Part shown: positions 8,981 to 21,513 of the stretch, one piece after another | How positions within the stretch are numbered: position 1 is the stretch's first letter | How the letters are laid out: the number at the start of each line of letters is the position of its first letter | DNA from: Plakobranchus ocellatus | Lineage: Eukaryota; Mollusca; Gastropoda; Plakobranchidae | Assembly: GCA_019648995.1 (NCBI GenBank) | Contig: BLXT01004580.1 | Location: 3,124,101-3,150,811 of the forward strand | Reading direction: 5' to 3' | Length of the DNA stretch: 26,711 bases | Position numbers and translations under genes: made by a program | The notes under the pieces: model-generated | What the model saw: the letters and a program-made list of their open reading frames with translations, nothing else | What the model was told of the DNA's origin: nothing | Databases searched by the model: none

Positions 8981-9560
8981 ACTTTTTTTTTCTATGCATA
9001 ATATCGGTTTGCACATAATCTTTTTGTTTGGTCGTACAAACTGGGCATTTGTTTCCGGCATTGATTATGCAATTTGCATTGGACTGTATCCGTAATGAAA
9101 CACAAATAACTATTCTTTTAAAAGTAACTGCAGGTTTCAAAGCAATGCCCGTAGAGTGTTGGTATTTATGCCGCAGCTTTTTCATTGGCATGTCGTCTCA
9201 AAAGTTCGCTTGCCCTGTGGAGTACGTCTCCCAGTGCACCAAGGTCAGGGTTTGGACGCCCATTATGACGTAAAATTTTTCTGGCTCAGTAAAACCTGAA
9301 AAACGGACAGCCGTCGACGGATGCGTGGTTGGAACGAATAAACGGCATTTTCAGTAACTTTCTTTGCATTTTGACGGACGGCAGTCAACAGAAGGGCGTC
9401 CGACACTTCAGGTTTGAACGCGCTGTAATGATACTCTCAAAAATATCAGCAGTCACAAGGGGATCAAAACATACATGTAAATCAACACTATTGATAAATG
9501 GTTGTCAGTCCACTTCAAGTTGATGGCTTCAAGTTTTTGATCCTTTGTCTAGCTGGAGTC
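8981..9560 (-). pseudogene. Unidentified coding-like remnant
   Basis: Several - strand stretches have a protein-like look, in more than one frame: one near the right end reading FDPLVTADIFESIITARSN, one with GRPNPDLGALGDVLHRASEL, and an open frame at 8979-9191 with NAGNKCPVC near its end. Base composition here is noticeably more balanced than in the surrounding AT-rich DNA. The pieces are broken and I do not recognise the family. It could be a decayed mobile-element gene, an old virus-derived fragment or a host pseudogene. Beyond 'degraded coding sequence, probably minus strand' nothing can be claimed. Confidence 0.3.
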
Positions 9561-11129
9561 GGTGTCGAGCTCTAACCGCAACAGAATACGTCCTGCAAAG
9601 TTTCAGGTTAGTCCGTTAACTCCATGTTCTGAGCTACCAACGTCCCTAACCAATCAATAAAGGGCCAATAAATCTAAAAATAATAAAAAAAAAACGTTCT
9701 ACATGTGACTCAGCGTTTGGGCTTGCGGTTTACAGAATATAAGGTATATTTTTGTGTATAAGGAGAAAGTTTTTTTGACGCATGACCTATAATGAGAAGC
9801 TTGCCAGTACGACGTGACAAAGCAATTGACACACACGAATGCAGGAAACATTCCCGTTCAGCTGTGTCAAAACACATTTTATGAACAGTAAATAATGCTG
9901 GTGGCTGGGAGAGAATGATTAATGTTTGCTAAATTTACTATTGTTGTTGATACAATGCGGCATTGGCTTCACTAATTTTTACATATATATATATAAAAAC
10001 TTTGTGGTACAAAGTGTTTAGATTAAATATGGCCTAGATTCAATAATCTCACAATCTTAAGGACGTACCTGAGACATAATGTGTAGCAGATGTCGCAGGG
10101 AAACAACATAGATTTTACACAGCATAAACCAAACACAAAAAAAAGATAACTGGTGCATAACAAAGGTACAGACTTAATGTGTGGTTTTTTTGTTTTTTTT
10201 TTTAATCTCTGGACATTTAATCAGAAAGTTAACACATGCGATCTCAGAAATACAATGACTATTTACATTAGTTTTGTTTTATCTTCGGACAAAACAATGC
10301 CTCATTATAATTAATGGTTCTCAAATGTGTTCCTTATCCTCTAAGCCAAGCTTAAAACAAGATAAGTCCACTCATTTCATAGCATCTCTACAAATAAACA
10401 GGTTTTGTGTATATGTATGTAATGTATGTGAATGTTACCATGATATGTACACTCAGTGAGATTGTTTACACAGGTCAACGGAATACACTATGACCTACAT
10501 TACATTTAACACAACATTAGGTCACAATAGTATTGATGTGGACAAAAAAAATTGGGCGTGAAAGGCCTTCTTCATACTCATATGACTTAGGTTTCAGATC
10601 TGTGTATTAATCAGAGTTCTAAAATGCCAATACCACTGTAACAAAACACAGTAGATTGTCATTGCAATCCTAGGAGTTTCCTTCACCAAATTCTATCATT
10701 TGATTCATCAAAGACCTCAGACATCCAGACGTCGCACCCTCCCAAAGTGAGTTTGAAGAAGGCTCAATCAATCACTGCCTTTTTTGTTTTTGCTTTTCTT
10801 TTTTAAATAAACTAAGACACATAATTTGGAAAAGGAAAAAGGACAAAAACAAATACAAATGAGGCGAAAAAAAAGGCAAAGGAATGGCTTCCATTGGACA
10901 TCACCATTGTCAAAATTAACACATGAAGTGAAATATTTATCTGATGTACATACAACCCTCTCTCATCACTCACAACATAGTTAATTGCAGAAAGATGGTG
11001 GCTGGCATTCAATACAACAGGAGAGAATCTCTTACAGGTTCCAATTCTACAAGCATACTACTGAAAAAGAGCCTTTACTGTTGAGCTACTTATTTGCAAG
11101 CACTTCATAACGTATGGGAGAGCCTGTAA
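9561..11129. other. AT-rich intergenic DNA, nothing recognised
   Basis: No gene is seen. There are a short TA run near 9982-9996, several A- and T-runs, and no protein-like open frame. Confidence 0.5.
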
Positions 11130-11372
11130 ACATAAAAAAAATCATCTCTCTAAGAATATTTCGTTGGTAAAGTTTGTTCTTCTTCAGCCCAGCCACTGCA
11201 CTACAATGCCAGATCCCTGTTCCTGCTTCCCATGTTTTATTATTAGCACAAAGGCCCCCATAAGGCAATTGGAGAGATTTTGGTAAGAACCTTTCTTAAG
11301 CATATGTCAAGGATTGAACTCAAGACTTCTGACTAGCAGATCCTGTTCTCACTACTTTGCCACCGAGTGTGA
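11130..11372 (-). mobile_element. tRNA-derived SINE
   Basis: On the - strand the head contains a perfect RNA polymerase III A box, TGGCAAAGTAG (11362-11352), and a perfect B box, GTTCAATCC (11319-11311). Their starts are 43 bases apart, the spacing in a real tRNA. Between them is CTGCTAG at the anticodon-loop position, suggesting descent from a tRNA-Ser(GCT)-like gene. The following body of about 170 bp (including ATGGGAAGCAGGAACAGGGA and GTGCAGTGGCTGGGCTGAAG) ends in a short T-rich stretch near 11130. The acceptor-stem pairing is not kept, so this is a SINE and not a tRNA gene. The family is not named. Confidence 0.7.
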
Positions 11373-14300
11373 CTGAGGTAGAGTTGTTGGAGAAGGATAT
11401 GTTAATTTTTACAGTGTCCAATAATTCATTATTATCCAAGTATTAATTCTTTTAATCAATTTATAACACTTTTATTATGAAGAAAATGTGAACACCAAAG
11501 AATCATGAAAAAAAAGTAAAAATAAAAGCCTTGAGGTGGGGCCAGTGCAATAACCCACAAGTCTCATTTACTTCACAAAATTGTCTGAAACTCTCTTCTG
11601 TGAGCTTGGCATGCATTGATGACAAGTCGTAGATAGATACATCTTAATGCTGTTCCAAGCTACTACATTACAGGCCTTTAATGTTTTTTTAAAAAGCGAA
11701 GTACTTATGGATCTATGCAAAGAACTACAGTGCACATCTCAGTGTTCTGGCTTTTTGTAAAAGCATTTTAAAGAAGAGAAAATATATACTTCTAAAAAAA
11801 TATTTAGTGCAAAGTTTTATCGTTTGAACAGGTCCCCTAGACACATGGGCTAAAGAACAGGAAGCTATGGAGTGAACACAATGTCCAATTGTAGTTTACA
11901 AGGATTTCTTAAATGAAAGTTCAGCCCTACATTTATCTCTTACTTGTTAGTGGTCTTGATTTGCAATGCACAAGCAATTGCAATACTTCGGAGGAACAAT
12001 GTCCAAAATGAGAATTAAACAGCGTGACTTTGATCAAACATCAGGTGCAAAACTGACCAGATATATGGAATAGCCAAACTGGTAGAAGTATGTGTGTATG
12101 TGATCACATATCATTAAGACATTTTTTGCATTAGATGGATGTTAGTGGCATGGAGACTTGAGCTGGTGTGTTTCAGTCTTAGATGAATTGAAGAAAATAA
12201 GTGAACCACAAAAATATCTTGAAACCACTTATGAGTTAAATATTGCAAACATCAATGTACAGAGGCCAATATTTTTACCTTCTTTGTCATGTATTAAAAA
12301 AAAAAAGTTTAAAATTGCATGTAATCAACATTCTCTTCTAGTTTGCAAAAACACAGTGTTGTAAAAAGTTAAACCTAATCAAGGAAATGCGATCTCAACA
12401 GCTTTAAGACTGAATTTTTCTGGGAAAAAGAAAGATATCAGCTTTGACGTTTATAAGAAGGAAAAAATGCACATAATAAAAAAAAACATTAATCTTCTTA
12501 CTCAACACTTCAAAAAGCTACTAAGTCAGTGACATGTATTTGTTAAAATGTGATTTGAAACATGTCCATGCACACTCATGTTGGGATGATAAAGTCTTCC
12601 TTATTTACAAAACTTTAGAAAGAGGTTTGGTTTCTGGCCATTGTCTCAGTGAGTTAAAATCATATTTTTTCAAATATTTTCACTTCCAAACAACATGCTA
12701 CAAAACATGGTTATAAGTGCCAGTGTAGCAGAATTATAAAGAAGAGGAGGAGACGGCTAGATATAGATAAATAATAAGAAAGCAGAGATATGTAAAAAAA
12801 ATTAATGAGTATGAATAATAGAGAGATGCCTAAATGAAGAAAGAGAAAAATAAACTTTAAAAAGCAACAAGGTACATGTAGAAGAAAAAGGAGAGAAAGA
12901 AAGAGAGTTGGAGAGAGAGGGAGAGAAACAGAACGAGAGAGAAAGCAAGGTAAAGAAATAATTGCATGCACACAAATACCAGATTTTAAGTTGGGCCTAC
13001 ATTAGCATCCAAGAAGACGTAAAATATCCAGTAATTTATCAAGAAACAATTTAAATGAACACAAATTCCAAGATAGTGAAATTAATTCAATGATTTTTTA
13101 ATTGAAGGTGAAACTGAAATTAAAACCAAAAAAAAAAAAAACTCAACCACAGTTCAGTATAAATATTTCAATTTGTTTTTATTTTATTGAAGACTCATAT
13201 GTTTGTCCCCTTTAATAGTTGTGAATTAGAGGCATTGGGATGAAAATCAAAATAAAAACACCTAGCAGAAGGCGCAGATGTGAAGCTAAAAATTGCCAAT
13301 AGAAAAAAAAAATACTTAACAAACTAGACTCAAAAATAACTTAACTAAATTGTCTCACATTAAGTCCCAGCAAAAATTACGATGCTCAATTCAGCTACTA
13401 TTGATTTCATAGCTACAAGAAATTCTTGAAATGAAGCATCACACACAGGGAGAATCTTGCTTCTGATACTTCCAATGGAATTTTGGGGTGAAAAGGAAAA
13501 AGAAAAAAAGATTAAAAAAGAAGTACTGGACATGTAAATGACAATACTCAATATTTTGGGTAGGATCTTCATCAAATTCTACATTATAAATCTGATCAAG
13601 AAAGTAAACTTCACAAACCAATCAGTTTTTTTTGTTTTTTTTTATGGAGCTAGTTTAAAGTTGATTGTGTGTATACAAAAGGAAAGATAAGAGACACAAT
13701 TCCTCAGTTAATGACATTGAGTACTGTTATTACCAGAGCACTTTTTTGACAATTTTGTAACAATCTGTATGTTCTTAAAGGAAAAACAATGTTTGAATTA
13801 TTTTACTTCAGGGTCAGGGCATGTCTGACAAACAGTGTCTTCCCACAAAACTTCTGAAGCCTTTTGCTTTAGTTTTAAATTATTCAATCATTGAATAATG
13901 CAGGGCTGCAGCGTAACTTGCTCTCTGAAACCACAGGATTTCACAAGGGTGTTTGCTTTTCTCTTGGATTAGTAATGTGTGAGGATCATAGATTAGATAT
14001 AGTTCACAGAACATAAATTTTTGATTGAAGCCAAACATAAGACCTATTTTTTTTAATATTGAATCTTAACTGCCTTTTCGTCAAAGAAAAATAATTTTAA
14101 ACTTTTACCCACAATGTAACAACACCAGACTCTAACAAACAAACAAAAAAACCTCCTTCACCCATAGTTTCTAATTACCTTTCATTTTCAAAAATTGCCA
14201 TTTTAATACACACCATGTCAGTAAAAATTAATACTACAACAAGTTTTTTACTTTATAATTTATACCCCTAAAAAACATTCTTAGTGTACCTAAAGGCACG

Positions 14301-17300
14301 CCAATAATTCATGCCAAAATACTTTGACTGAAAAAAATCAAGACGCCTCACTCTCCTGAAACAGGAGCATTGTTATTGGCATTGTCATTGCCCACATAGA
14401 ATAACGAAGTACACTAACAAAGTGCCATTGTCAGCAGCTTAAAGAATGTGCAACATACTGCTGGCTGTAAACAAGTAGAATGGGTAAGACATAGCCATCT
14501 ACTATCTAGATCTAGCCTAGGTTTATCCAAGAGGTGGGAGGACTGGTAATGCACTTATCATCTGTTACTCACCGACCACAAGTAAACAAAGTCTTGCAAG
14601 TGAAAAGAGAAAAGGGAGACAGAAGAGAGTGTGGGTATGGACAGAGAAGAGAAACGATTTGCGAACAATAATTCTACCTGCCACACTGCACAAGGGATTG
14701 CCACCTCGGTCAATGAGAACAGCCTGTATGCTTACTGAACATCAGATTTTGCCCTACATCTTGAATCCTAGACTCCCTTTCCTGATTCCTTTCTTATCTT
14801 TCAATGCATTACCCTGAAGAGAAGAATCATTGCTCAATACTAACTTGGGACCTTTGCATCCTAAGCACATGCTACATCTAAAAGTATGAAGTACAAAATT
14901 TCAAAATAACTTCACTAGTGCTTAGTTGATCAAGAAAAACTCAACAATCACCTGCACTGCGATGACAAACAAAAGAGAAAATATGTAATGGAATGTGACA
15001 GAATGAGAGATTTCTACACAATGCAAGCCCTACAAAGCAAAACAAAAAGCAGGGACGTGAAATGTCTTGCCTCTTAAAGCCTCCATCACAACCCAGTCAA
15101 TCTGTGTCGAGCATCATTTATGAATGTATCATTACTCACCATATAATATTCATAACTGTAAGAAAAGATTTTTTTTTAAATAAGATGTCGAGGATTGCTC
15201 TCTAAAAAGAGATACATTTTCCACTCAGATTTTCTCCATGGGTCCGATCAGAATATTTGCAAGTAACTAAATATGCAGTGACTCCAAAGCATGAGTTATA
15301 TTGCAACAGGAATATATGTAATAAATGTTGGTGCAGCTGTTCATTCATCAACTTTTTATATTGAAATTTCCTTGCAATGTTTGACACCAAAAAACATGTG
15401 GTTGCTGATGTCTGGAAAGAATGATATTGTTTTTCATAAATGGTCAATTGTTTCACAAAACATTTCATTTTGTGGTGAGACTATATGAAAAGAGAGCATC
15501 AATTTCTACTAATTTTATATTTGGGAAATTTGCTGAGGATGTTCATGGGATTGAAGATATGGAGCTTCACAAAACAAAAAGTTTTAAAGAGTTAAACAAG
15601 CCATTCCTATTTTAAAAAAATATTCATATTGACATAATGCTTAAAATTGTTATAAAATTTACAACATATCTTAGCAAGTCATTCATTCTCAAATCAAAAT
15701 GAAATCTAAAGAGTCATGTTTGTGATAACATGGCTGTCAAGTCTCAGCAAATTACACTTTCATGACATTCATTGTTATGGACAATAATTTTAAGCTTACA
15801 AGTGAGAAAATGAGAGATTAAATGCAAATTTTGACAAATGTAAAGGTATAGATTCATTAATATAAAAAAAAAAATAAAAAAAAAAAAAAATTTTAAATAG
15901 CACTCTGCTGATAGATGTCACAGGAATTTTAGAACTTTTGCAGTTATTTGTTCAATTCTATTAAAAAAAGAATATTTCAAAACACTTAGCTTTACGTATG
16001 AATGTAAACGCCCATTACATTTCAAAAGAAAACCTTTTATTTGTTTGAGAAATTTAGTCATGAAAATAGGTAGTCAATCATGAGCTATGTGATTTTGGCT
16101 ACTATTGTTCACACTGTATACATTTTGAGTCATATATACATTAGTCACTTTATACATTAGATGTATCAGTACTCAGCTCTAGAAGTTGGTCAGAAAGTGT
16201 CAATGGCAATTAAATATTAGCTCTGTATCAAGGTCTAATATTATGTTAGCTATTTTCAGCTACTGCAGGTACATTACACAATAATTACTCTAGAATTTTA
16301 ACATATTTTACAGTGTGAAAAGAAATTATTTGAAACCGAAAAGCATTTGTTCAAGCAATAAAAACATAAAATGGTCGAGAAAAAATTTAGTTCGCTTTAC
16401 CGACTTAACATTTTTGCAAGATGACTATAAATTTTTACACAAATGTGGGCTATCACCCCCTCATCATTTAGTTTTGACCTCTCTTTACTTTTTCTGATAT
16501 ACCCATTCACCCTTAGGCAATTATCTCATTGTATTTGATTCCATTTTTAAAACAGGTCCATACATAAGGCAAAATAAATATTTCTAGAGCCACGAACAAA
16601 AACAAATTATTTATATGAAAAGCAAAATGTACGAACATTCCATTTCTATTTGGAATGTCCAAAGCTTAGTGCTGTTAACTTTCAAAATTCAAAAAAAAAA
16701 AAAAAATTCACTTCAAGTGTGTCCAGACAAGTTCTTATGAGTTGGATGCCACATGCATCCACTTTTGAAGAAGAAAAAAAAATTTCAAGTAGGTTTTTAT
16801 TCTTTGAAATGTTTTTTTTTTTAATCAAAACTTTGAATATTTTTATTTTTATAAACAAAAAGTAAGCACATCCCTACTGAATATTCACCATAGCAGAGCT
16901 CTTTGAAATAGTCAAGAAATTTTGGCCAAAAGCTGAGCACTTTAGGTTTTCAAAATCAAACAAAAGCCAGCAGAAAACAAAGAAGACAATGGTCCAATTG
17001 AAAGGTGACCAAAAAGAGTTAAATTTCAATTTTGTGTGACAAAAATTTGCTCTGATTTAACAGCAAGCTGAAAGGATACCATCCGAATATTTTTTCTTCT
17101 AGAATGAAAAAAAGAGTCATTCACATGATATAGAAAGTTCCCATTCTCTTTACTGTTTGGAAAGAACAATCTATGAAAACAAATGGCATCCCTCTGCCGG
17201 AGCAAGCAGTGTGTTGGAACATATACTTAAGACTATAAGTTTATAGTCTCTTGACTCTCTCAGAAACCTATGCTGCACAAACATTAAGTGTAATGTTTAC

Positions 17301-18775
17301 TGTATGATCACTTTAAGGATTTCGATATCATACTCTGCCTGGGACAACAGAAGGCAAAAAAAAAAAACAAGAGCATGACAAGAACTAGCTTATTTGGAAA
17401 ATTTACACATTTCAGTTGTGTGGGTAAAAAAAAAAAACAGGATGTGAAATTTCACAGGCATTAGAGCAAAGAAATAACTGGTAAAACTTTATTATACACA
17501 TCTGCTTTGAAACTTGTGTATGAAAAAAAAAATACAGCAATTTTAGAACTTTTGTTTGCATAGAATCCACACCATAAGTGACTCATGAAACGCTGAATAG
17601 TAGTAAAGTAATGGAGAACAATCCATCCCAAATCAAAATTAGTTTCTCATGTCAAATAATTGAATTAAATGCCTCTGACTTTTTTTTTTTTAAGATGGGA
17701 TGAGCAGAGGAAAAGGGGGGATTTCTTTTTGAATTGTCTTACGAAAATTATTGCTGAATTGAATGAAAATGCAAGGGAGCTTTGCTACATAGGATTTACA
17801 AAATCAACTTAAAACAAGCAAAAAAAAAATCATCTTCAGACAAGTTCTAATGAGTCAAGTATTGCAAATAATATCTTTGATATATACATTTTTCCTTCTT
17901 TAACTTGATACTTGAAAAAGCTTAATTCAATGCTTATACCTTAGCGTCGTCCAGTTTTTACAAAAGCTCATCACTTTTGGACCCTATCAATGATTTATAG
18001 TACATATAACATGCAACTTTTTCCTCATTTGGACTGGTTTCAAGATAAACAGTAACTAAGGAGAGGTGGAAAACATATATAAGCAGGAAAAAATTGTTTT
18101 AAAAAACTTTCAAAATTACTGTCAAACTTGAAATGCACTGACCAAATAAAAAAAAAAGGTTTGAATTACAAAATAAATCTGTAACGAATTAATATAATGA
18201 AAGTAACATGAGATGGAATCCGCTGAAATAATGCTCTGGACAAATATGGTCATACTGGGTTGTTTTTTTTTCTCACGAAAAACATGTACCTTTATTTTTA
18301 TTTCATGTGATGCAAAATGTATTGATGTGGCATTTCAGTCAAATATGGATAAAATGACACACAATCACTAGTTCGAATATTAGAACTCAATCTAGATCAG
18401 CCTGTAACTCCTTTCAAACTACATTATATTACCCCAATTTAATAGGGCACATTTATGTTAAATACATACATTCATTTACATTTTTTTCAATATCTATAAA
18501 AAAAGGCATGCATAAGAGATTTGACTTTTTTTTTTTTTAATGGAGAACTAAAATTGAATAAATCACATTTCAAATCCAATGTTATCCAACAAGCACTACC
18601 GCACCCACCAACACAAACAAAACAACCCGTGATTCAAGCCGAGGTCAAGGGAAGGATGGGATGCCCTGAGGGACAGACAAAGCCATGCAACCTGTTCTCT
18701 TTGGCTTTTACCATGACAGGACTATCTTGCACACTGAGGACTGAGAGGAAAAAGACAAGAAAACTAATGGTGCTA
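11373..18775 (-). other. Long A-rich stretch below CDC34, partly its 3' UTR
   Basis: About 7.4 kb with no convincing gene on either strand. Runs of A on the + strand, hence U-runs in a minus-strand transcript, are frequent throughout, and the composition changes little up to the CDC34 stop codon at 18776. Part of this must be the CDC34 3' UTR. TTTATT (AATAAA on the - strand) occurs many times, for example near 18292 and 17488, so the transcript end cannot be fixed. Minor items: small palindromes at 13879-13899 and 17231-17248, and an A-rich run at about 15866-15891. Confidence 0.45.
12737..12953 (+). repeat. Third purine-rich tract
   Basis: A+G-rich + strand with GAGAGAGAGG-type words, most regular at 12890-12945. 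The 86-codon Leu/Ser/Phe-rich open frame on the - strand is its complement and is not a gene. Confidence 0.7.
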
Positions 18776-18986
18776 TCAAGATTCTTCGTTGCCTGAATCC
18801 TCCTCATCCTCTTCATGGTACATCTCTTCCTCATCATCGAGATCATCTACATAGTCATCGTCATAAAAGTCTGCATCAACCTGATTGTCATGGGCTGGCG
18901 TAGACAAAACACAGTATTCTTGTAATGTGGTTGGAACTTTCACTTGATCTTTCTCTGCCTCTTCTTTTGTAGCTTGCACTTGTTTC
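18776..18986 (-). CDS. CDC34 (UBE2R family): CDC34/UBE2R ubiquitin-conjugating enzyme, last coding exon
   Basis: This exon encodes the C-terminal 69 residues and the TGA stop (18778-18776). It begins KQVQATKEEAEKDQVKVPTT and LQEYCV, which closely matches human CDC34 (RKQVLGTKVDAERDGVKVPTTLAEYCV, quoted from memory). It then becomes an Asp/Glu-rich tail with Tyr residues, ending EEDSGNEES against human DDSGTEES. In this family the acidic tail docks on the basic canyon of the cullin subunit of SCF ligases and allows fast E2 turnover. The acceptor TTTTCAG ends at 18987. The first exon base (18986) completes an Arg codon split as AG|G with the exon at 21833-21967. The frame appears open a little further upstream, but that part is intron. 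Confidence 0.95.
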
Positions 18987-19295
18987 CTGAAAATTATTTC
19001 ACAAAGTTGCATTACAATCAAAATTTAAACAAAAATAAAAGATAGATGTATCAAAAGACCTAATTAAAATGAATAAAGTCACTGAGATAACCGTTTGATT
19101 AACTAGGCTCGTCAAACACAACCAAGAAGAGATAGAGGCAATACATGTTGAAATATAAAAAGAAAACAAAAATGACCAAAAGCTAAATGTTAAATAAAAA
19201 ATTGTGAAGCAAGATAACCATCATATAAAAGCAAAAAATAAAAAAAAAAAAATTCATACTAATAATTTTTGTCCATTCACATTATGCAAAATTAA

Positions 19296-21513
19296 CCCTT
19301 TGAACCCTAAGTATTCCCCTGCTTGGGCTCCTGAGAAGATTTTGGTCAGATTAGTTATGTTTAAGAAGAAAGTTTAGGCACAATACATTAGTTTTGAAGG
19401 ACACTGTTTTTTTTTTACAACTTAAATATATGTAGTATAGTAAGCAACTTGATAATTATCTCCAGTATTCCACCTTTGTGTGCCAATCTTGCCAGCAGGT
19501 GGATCCCCGCTTGCTTGACACACAAGTGGCACTTACACTTATGACACCTAATAGCTGATTTGACTTTTTCTACTGAATAATCCTTATAATCTACATGAGG
19601 GTTTTTGTTTTTGAAGCCAATGTATTTATAAAAGTAAACAACACATAAGCAGTTGTTAGATCCATCATCTGTTATTTCAAGAAAGTGCAGGCCAACATTC
19701 TGGAGCAGGGCTGGCACTTCTCTTTGCCTGGATTCTCTGCGAACAGCTGCAGTTCTACAGCCACTCACCAGTTGTAGACAATAATCATCTATAAGATGCC
19801 TAGAACTTGTTTTCCTTGCTCTCTCAGCAGATATGTGTTGGAATATGATGTAGGCATTGTAGATTGCCCATACAATAAACTTATCCAGCCAATGATAATG
19901 TCTGCAAATTTTATTTAGCCAAATCAATTTGTTATTTTTATCAACGCCCCCATAAACATATTGTATTGTTTCACAAGGGTGGCATTGAGATGTTTACTAA
20001 AGAACATCTTTGTTTCTCCTTGACACCACAGAACTTTTGGAGGGATCATAGCAACTAGAAATAAAATAGATTGGCTTACAGTCGATCCAAGCCAGGAAAA
20101 CAATGTTGCCATTACAGCGATAGTCAAATTGGCCCCTTTCTTTCAATTTTTTTTGTGCTAGGTCTTTTGGAAAATGTTTTCGATTTGTCATGGCAGTTAC
20201 CATACTGTGAGTTGTCATTTCTTTGCACAGGTAATTAGTCAGATTTACTGAGTTATAATAATGGTTCATGACTATGATATGGTTTTCATTATCACAGTGT
20301 GCACCTTTTAAGAGACGCAAAGCCATATTTCCAGTCGCGCCCACAAGGGTTACCTCCATGTTTGTTTTTCCTGTGTAAATTGCAGAGTTCATAATAAAGC
20401 TAGTGTCACCCTCACACAGCATAAATGATTTTATCCCAAACTACACTGGTTTATTTTTCAGGTACTGTTTAATGGCCAATCTATTTTTTGTTGGTATCAT
20501 ACTTTCATCTAAGCTGAGATGCTGTTTTGGTGGTAGTGGTTTTGAAATTTCTCTGGCAAATTATTATATTTGTTCTGTCTTAAGCTTCATCATTCTCATC
20601 AACTACATGCATGTAGAAAGGTCCATATTGCTAGCCACCTACCCCTAGTCATGACGTCGCAGAACCTGAGGGTTTCTGTTTGGAGATTTTTACCATTCGG
20701 CTGCCTGTATTTATGATACTGTGGTTTTATTACAGAAAACTCCATCATCAATCTCATGCTTTAAGTTTAAATGCTCTAGCCTCCTCATTTGCAACATCTA
20801 TGAAAGATTTACAATAATACTTTGTTGGAAATTTTAGTTTATAGTAACCTGCTTGGAGGTTTGTCATGCGGGTCAGGTTATCACAGAACTGATCATCAAG
20901 GAACAGGCTCACAAAATCTATAGATCTAGACTCTGCATTTATGTGCGGCGGAATGTTCTTGGGTCCACAGTCTTGATCTCTAAATGATACATATGGAGCT
21001 AAAAACATTTTGTCCCAATTATTTTGATCTATATCTAACACATTTCTATCCCCTGAGGGAGGTAGGACACACCTCTTTCCCTCATTAGTCCAGATCTAAA
21101 TGTAGGTCTTGGTCTAGACTCTCTTCATCATCTTTACTTTCAATAGAATCATTAAATCTAGAAAAATCGTCATCTGAAACAGATTCTAAATCACTTTCAG
21201 GTATGGGTTGCTCAAATCAATGTCTAATTCTGAAAATTCTCAAAACCATCCAACACTTGTTGAGCAGTCAACCTGGGCTGTTTGTCTTGAGCTACTTCCT
21301 TGTAGAGGCTAAGATCGCTTCATATTGTTTGTGTTGTTTAAACAGCTAAAAAAAATATATTAAAAAACTACTGGCACTGGGCGCAGCCATGTCTTTTTTA
21401 GACCTTCTTTGAGGGATGTTTACTGGAACCCCAGACCAATTTATCGGTCTTATGGTGTGTCTAAACAAAAATGGCAGCTAGATCGGTTTACTGGTATTAC
21501 GGGCTCAAAAAAA
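19296..21513 (-). mobile_element. Decayed piggyBac element in a CDC34 intron
   Basis: The left end is TTAA (19292-19295) followed by CCCTTTGAACCCTAAG, a piggyBac-type terminal repeat. The right end shows a worn inverted counterpart, GGTATTACGGGCTCAAA, then TTAA at 21514-21517. TTAA is the piggyBac target site. The span is about 2.2 kb, near full length for the family, and the transposase remnant fills it on the - strand. The right terminal repeat matches only loosely, so that boundary is less sure than the left. The element lies in the same orientation as the host gene and is wholly intronic. Confidence 0.75.
19415..21225 (-). pseudogene. piggyBac transposase (PGBD-like), broken
   Basis: Ordered fragments on the - strand cover the whole protein: an acidic N-terminus near 21220-21110; the N-terminal domain at 21041-20754 (SIDFVSLFLDDQFCDNLTRM); a stretch near 20510-20440 (LSLDESMIPTKNRLAIKQYL); the catalytic region at 20422-19997 (IYTGK, then HYYNSVNL, then FPKDLAQKKLKERGQ); and the C-terminal part at 19927-19415, with LLQNVGLHFLE and a Cys-rich end (RCHKCKCHLC). 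These blocks are typical of the family. In the catalytic region the first conserved Asp is replaced by Glu (LCEGD) and the second by Asn (VMNHYYNS, where DN[YWF]YTS is usual). The third lies in a segment split by a frame change near 19930, and stops occur in the middle segment. The enzyme is dead. Confidence 0.9.

Noticed and set aside
11311-11372. A working tRNA gene on the minus strand
   Set aside because: The pol III boxes are right, but the acceptor and T stems do not pair properly and a SINE body follows.
14629-14817. 62-codon plus-strand open frame with moderate GC
   Set aside because: No similarity recognised, no splice sites of note; weak evidence.
15202-15615. Overlapping open frames on both strands (64-88 codons)
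   Set aside because: AT-rich chance frames with no protein-like pattern; probably CDC34 3' flank.
10444-17890. Pumilio-type TGTANATA sites in the possible CDC34 3' UTR
   Set aside because: A few matches on the - strand (for example near 10444, 16133 and 17880), but about this number is expected by chance in DNA this AT-rich.
18521-18846. Open frames on both strands overlapping the CDC34 stop region
   Set aside because: They are shadows of the CDC34 last exon and its 3' UTR; the true frame is fixed by the match to CDC34.
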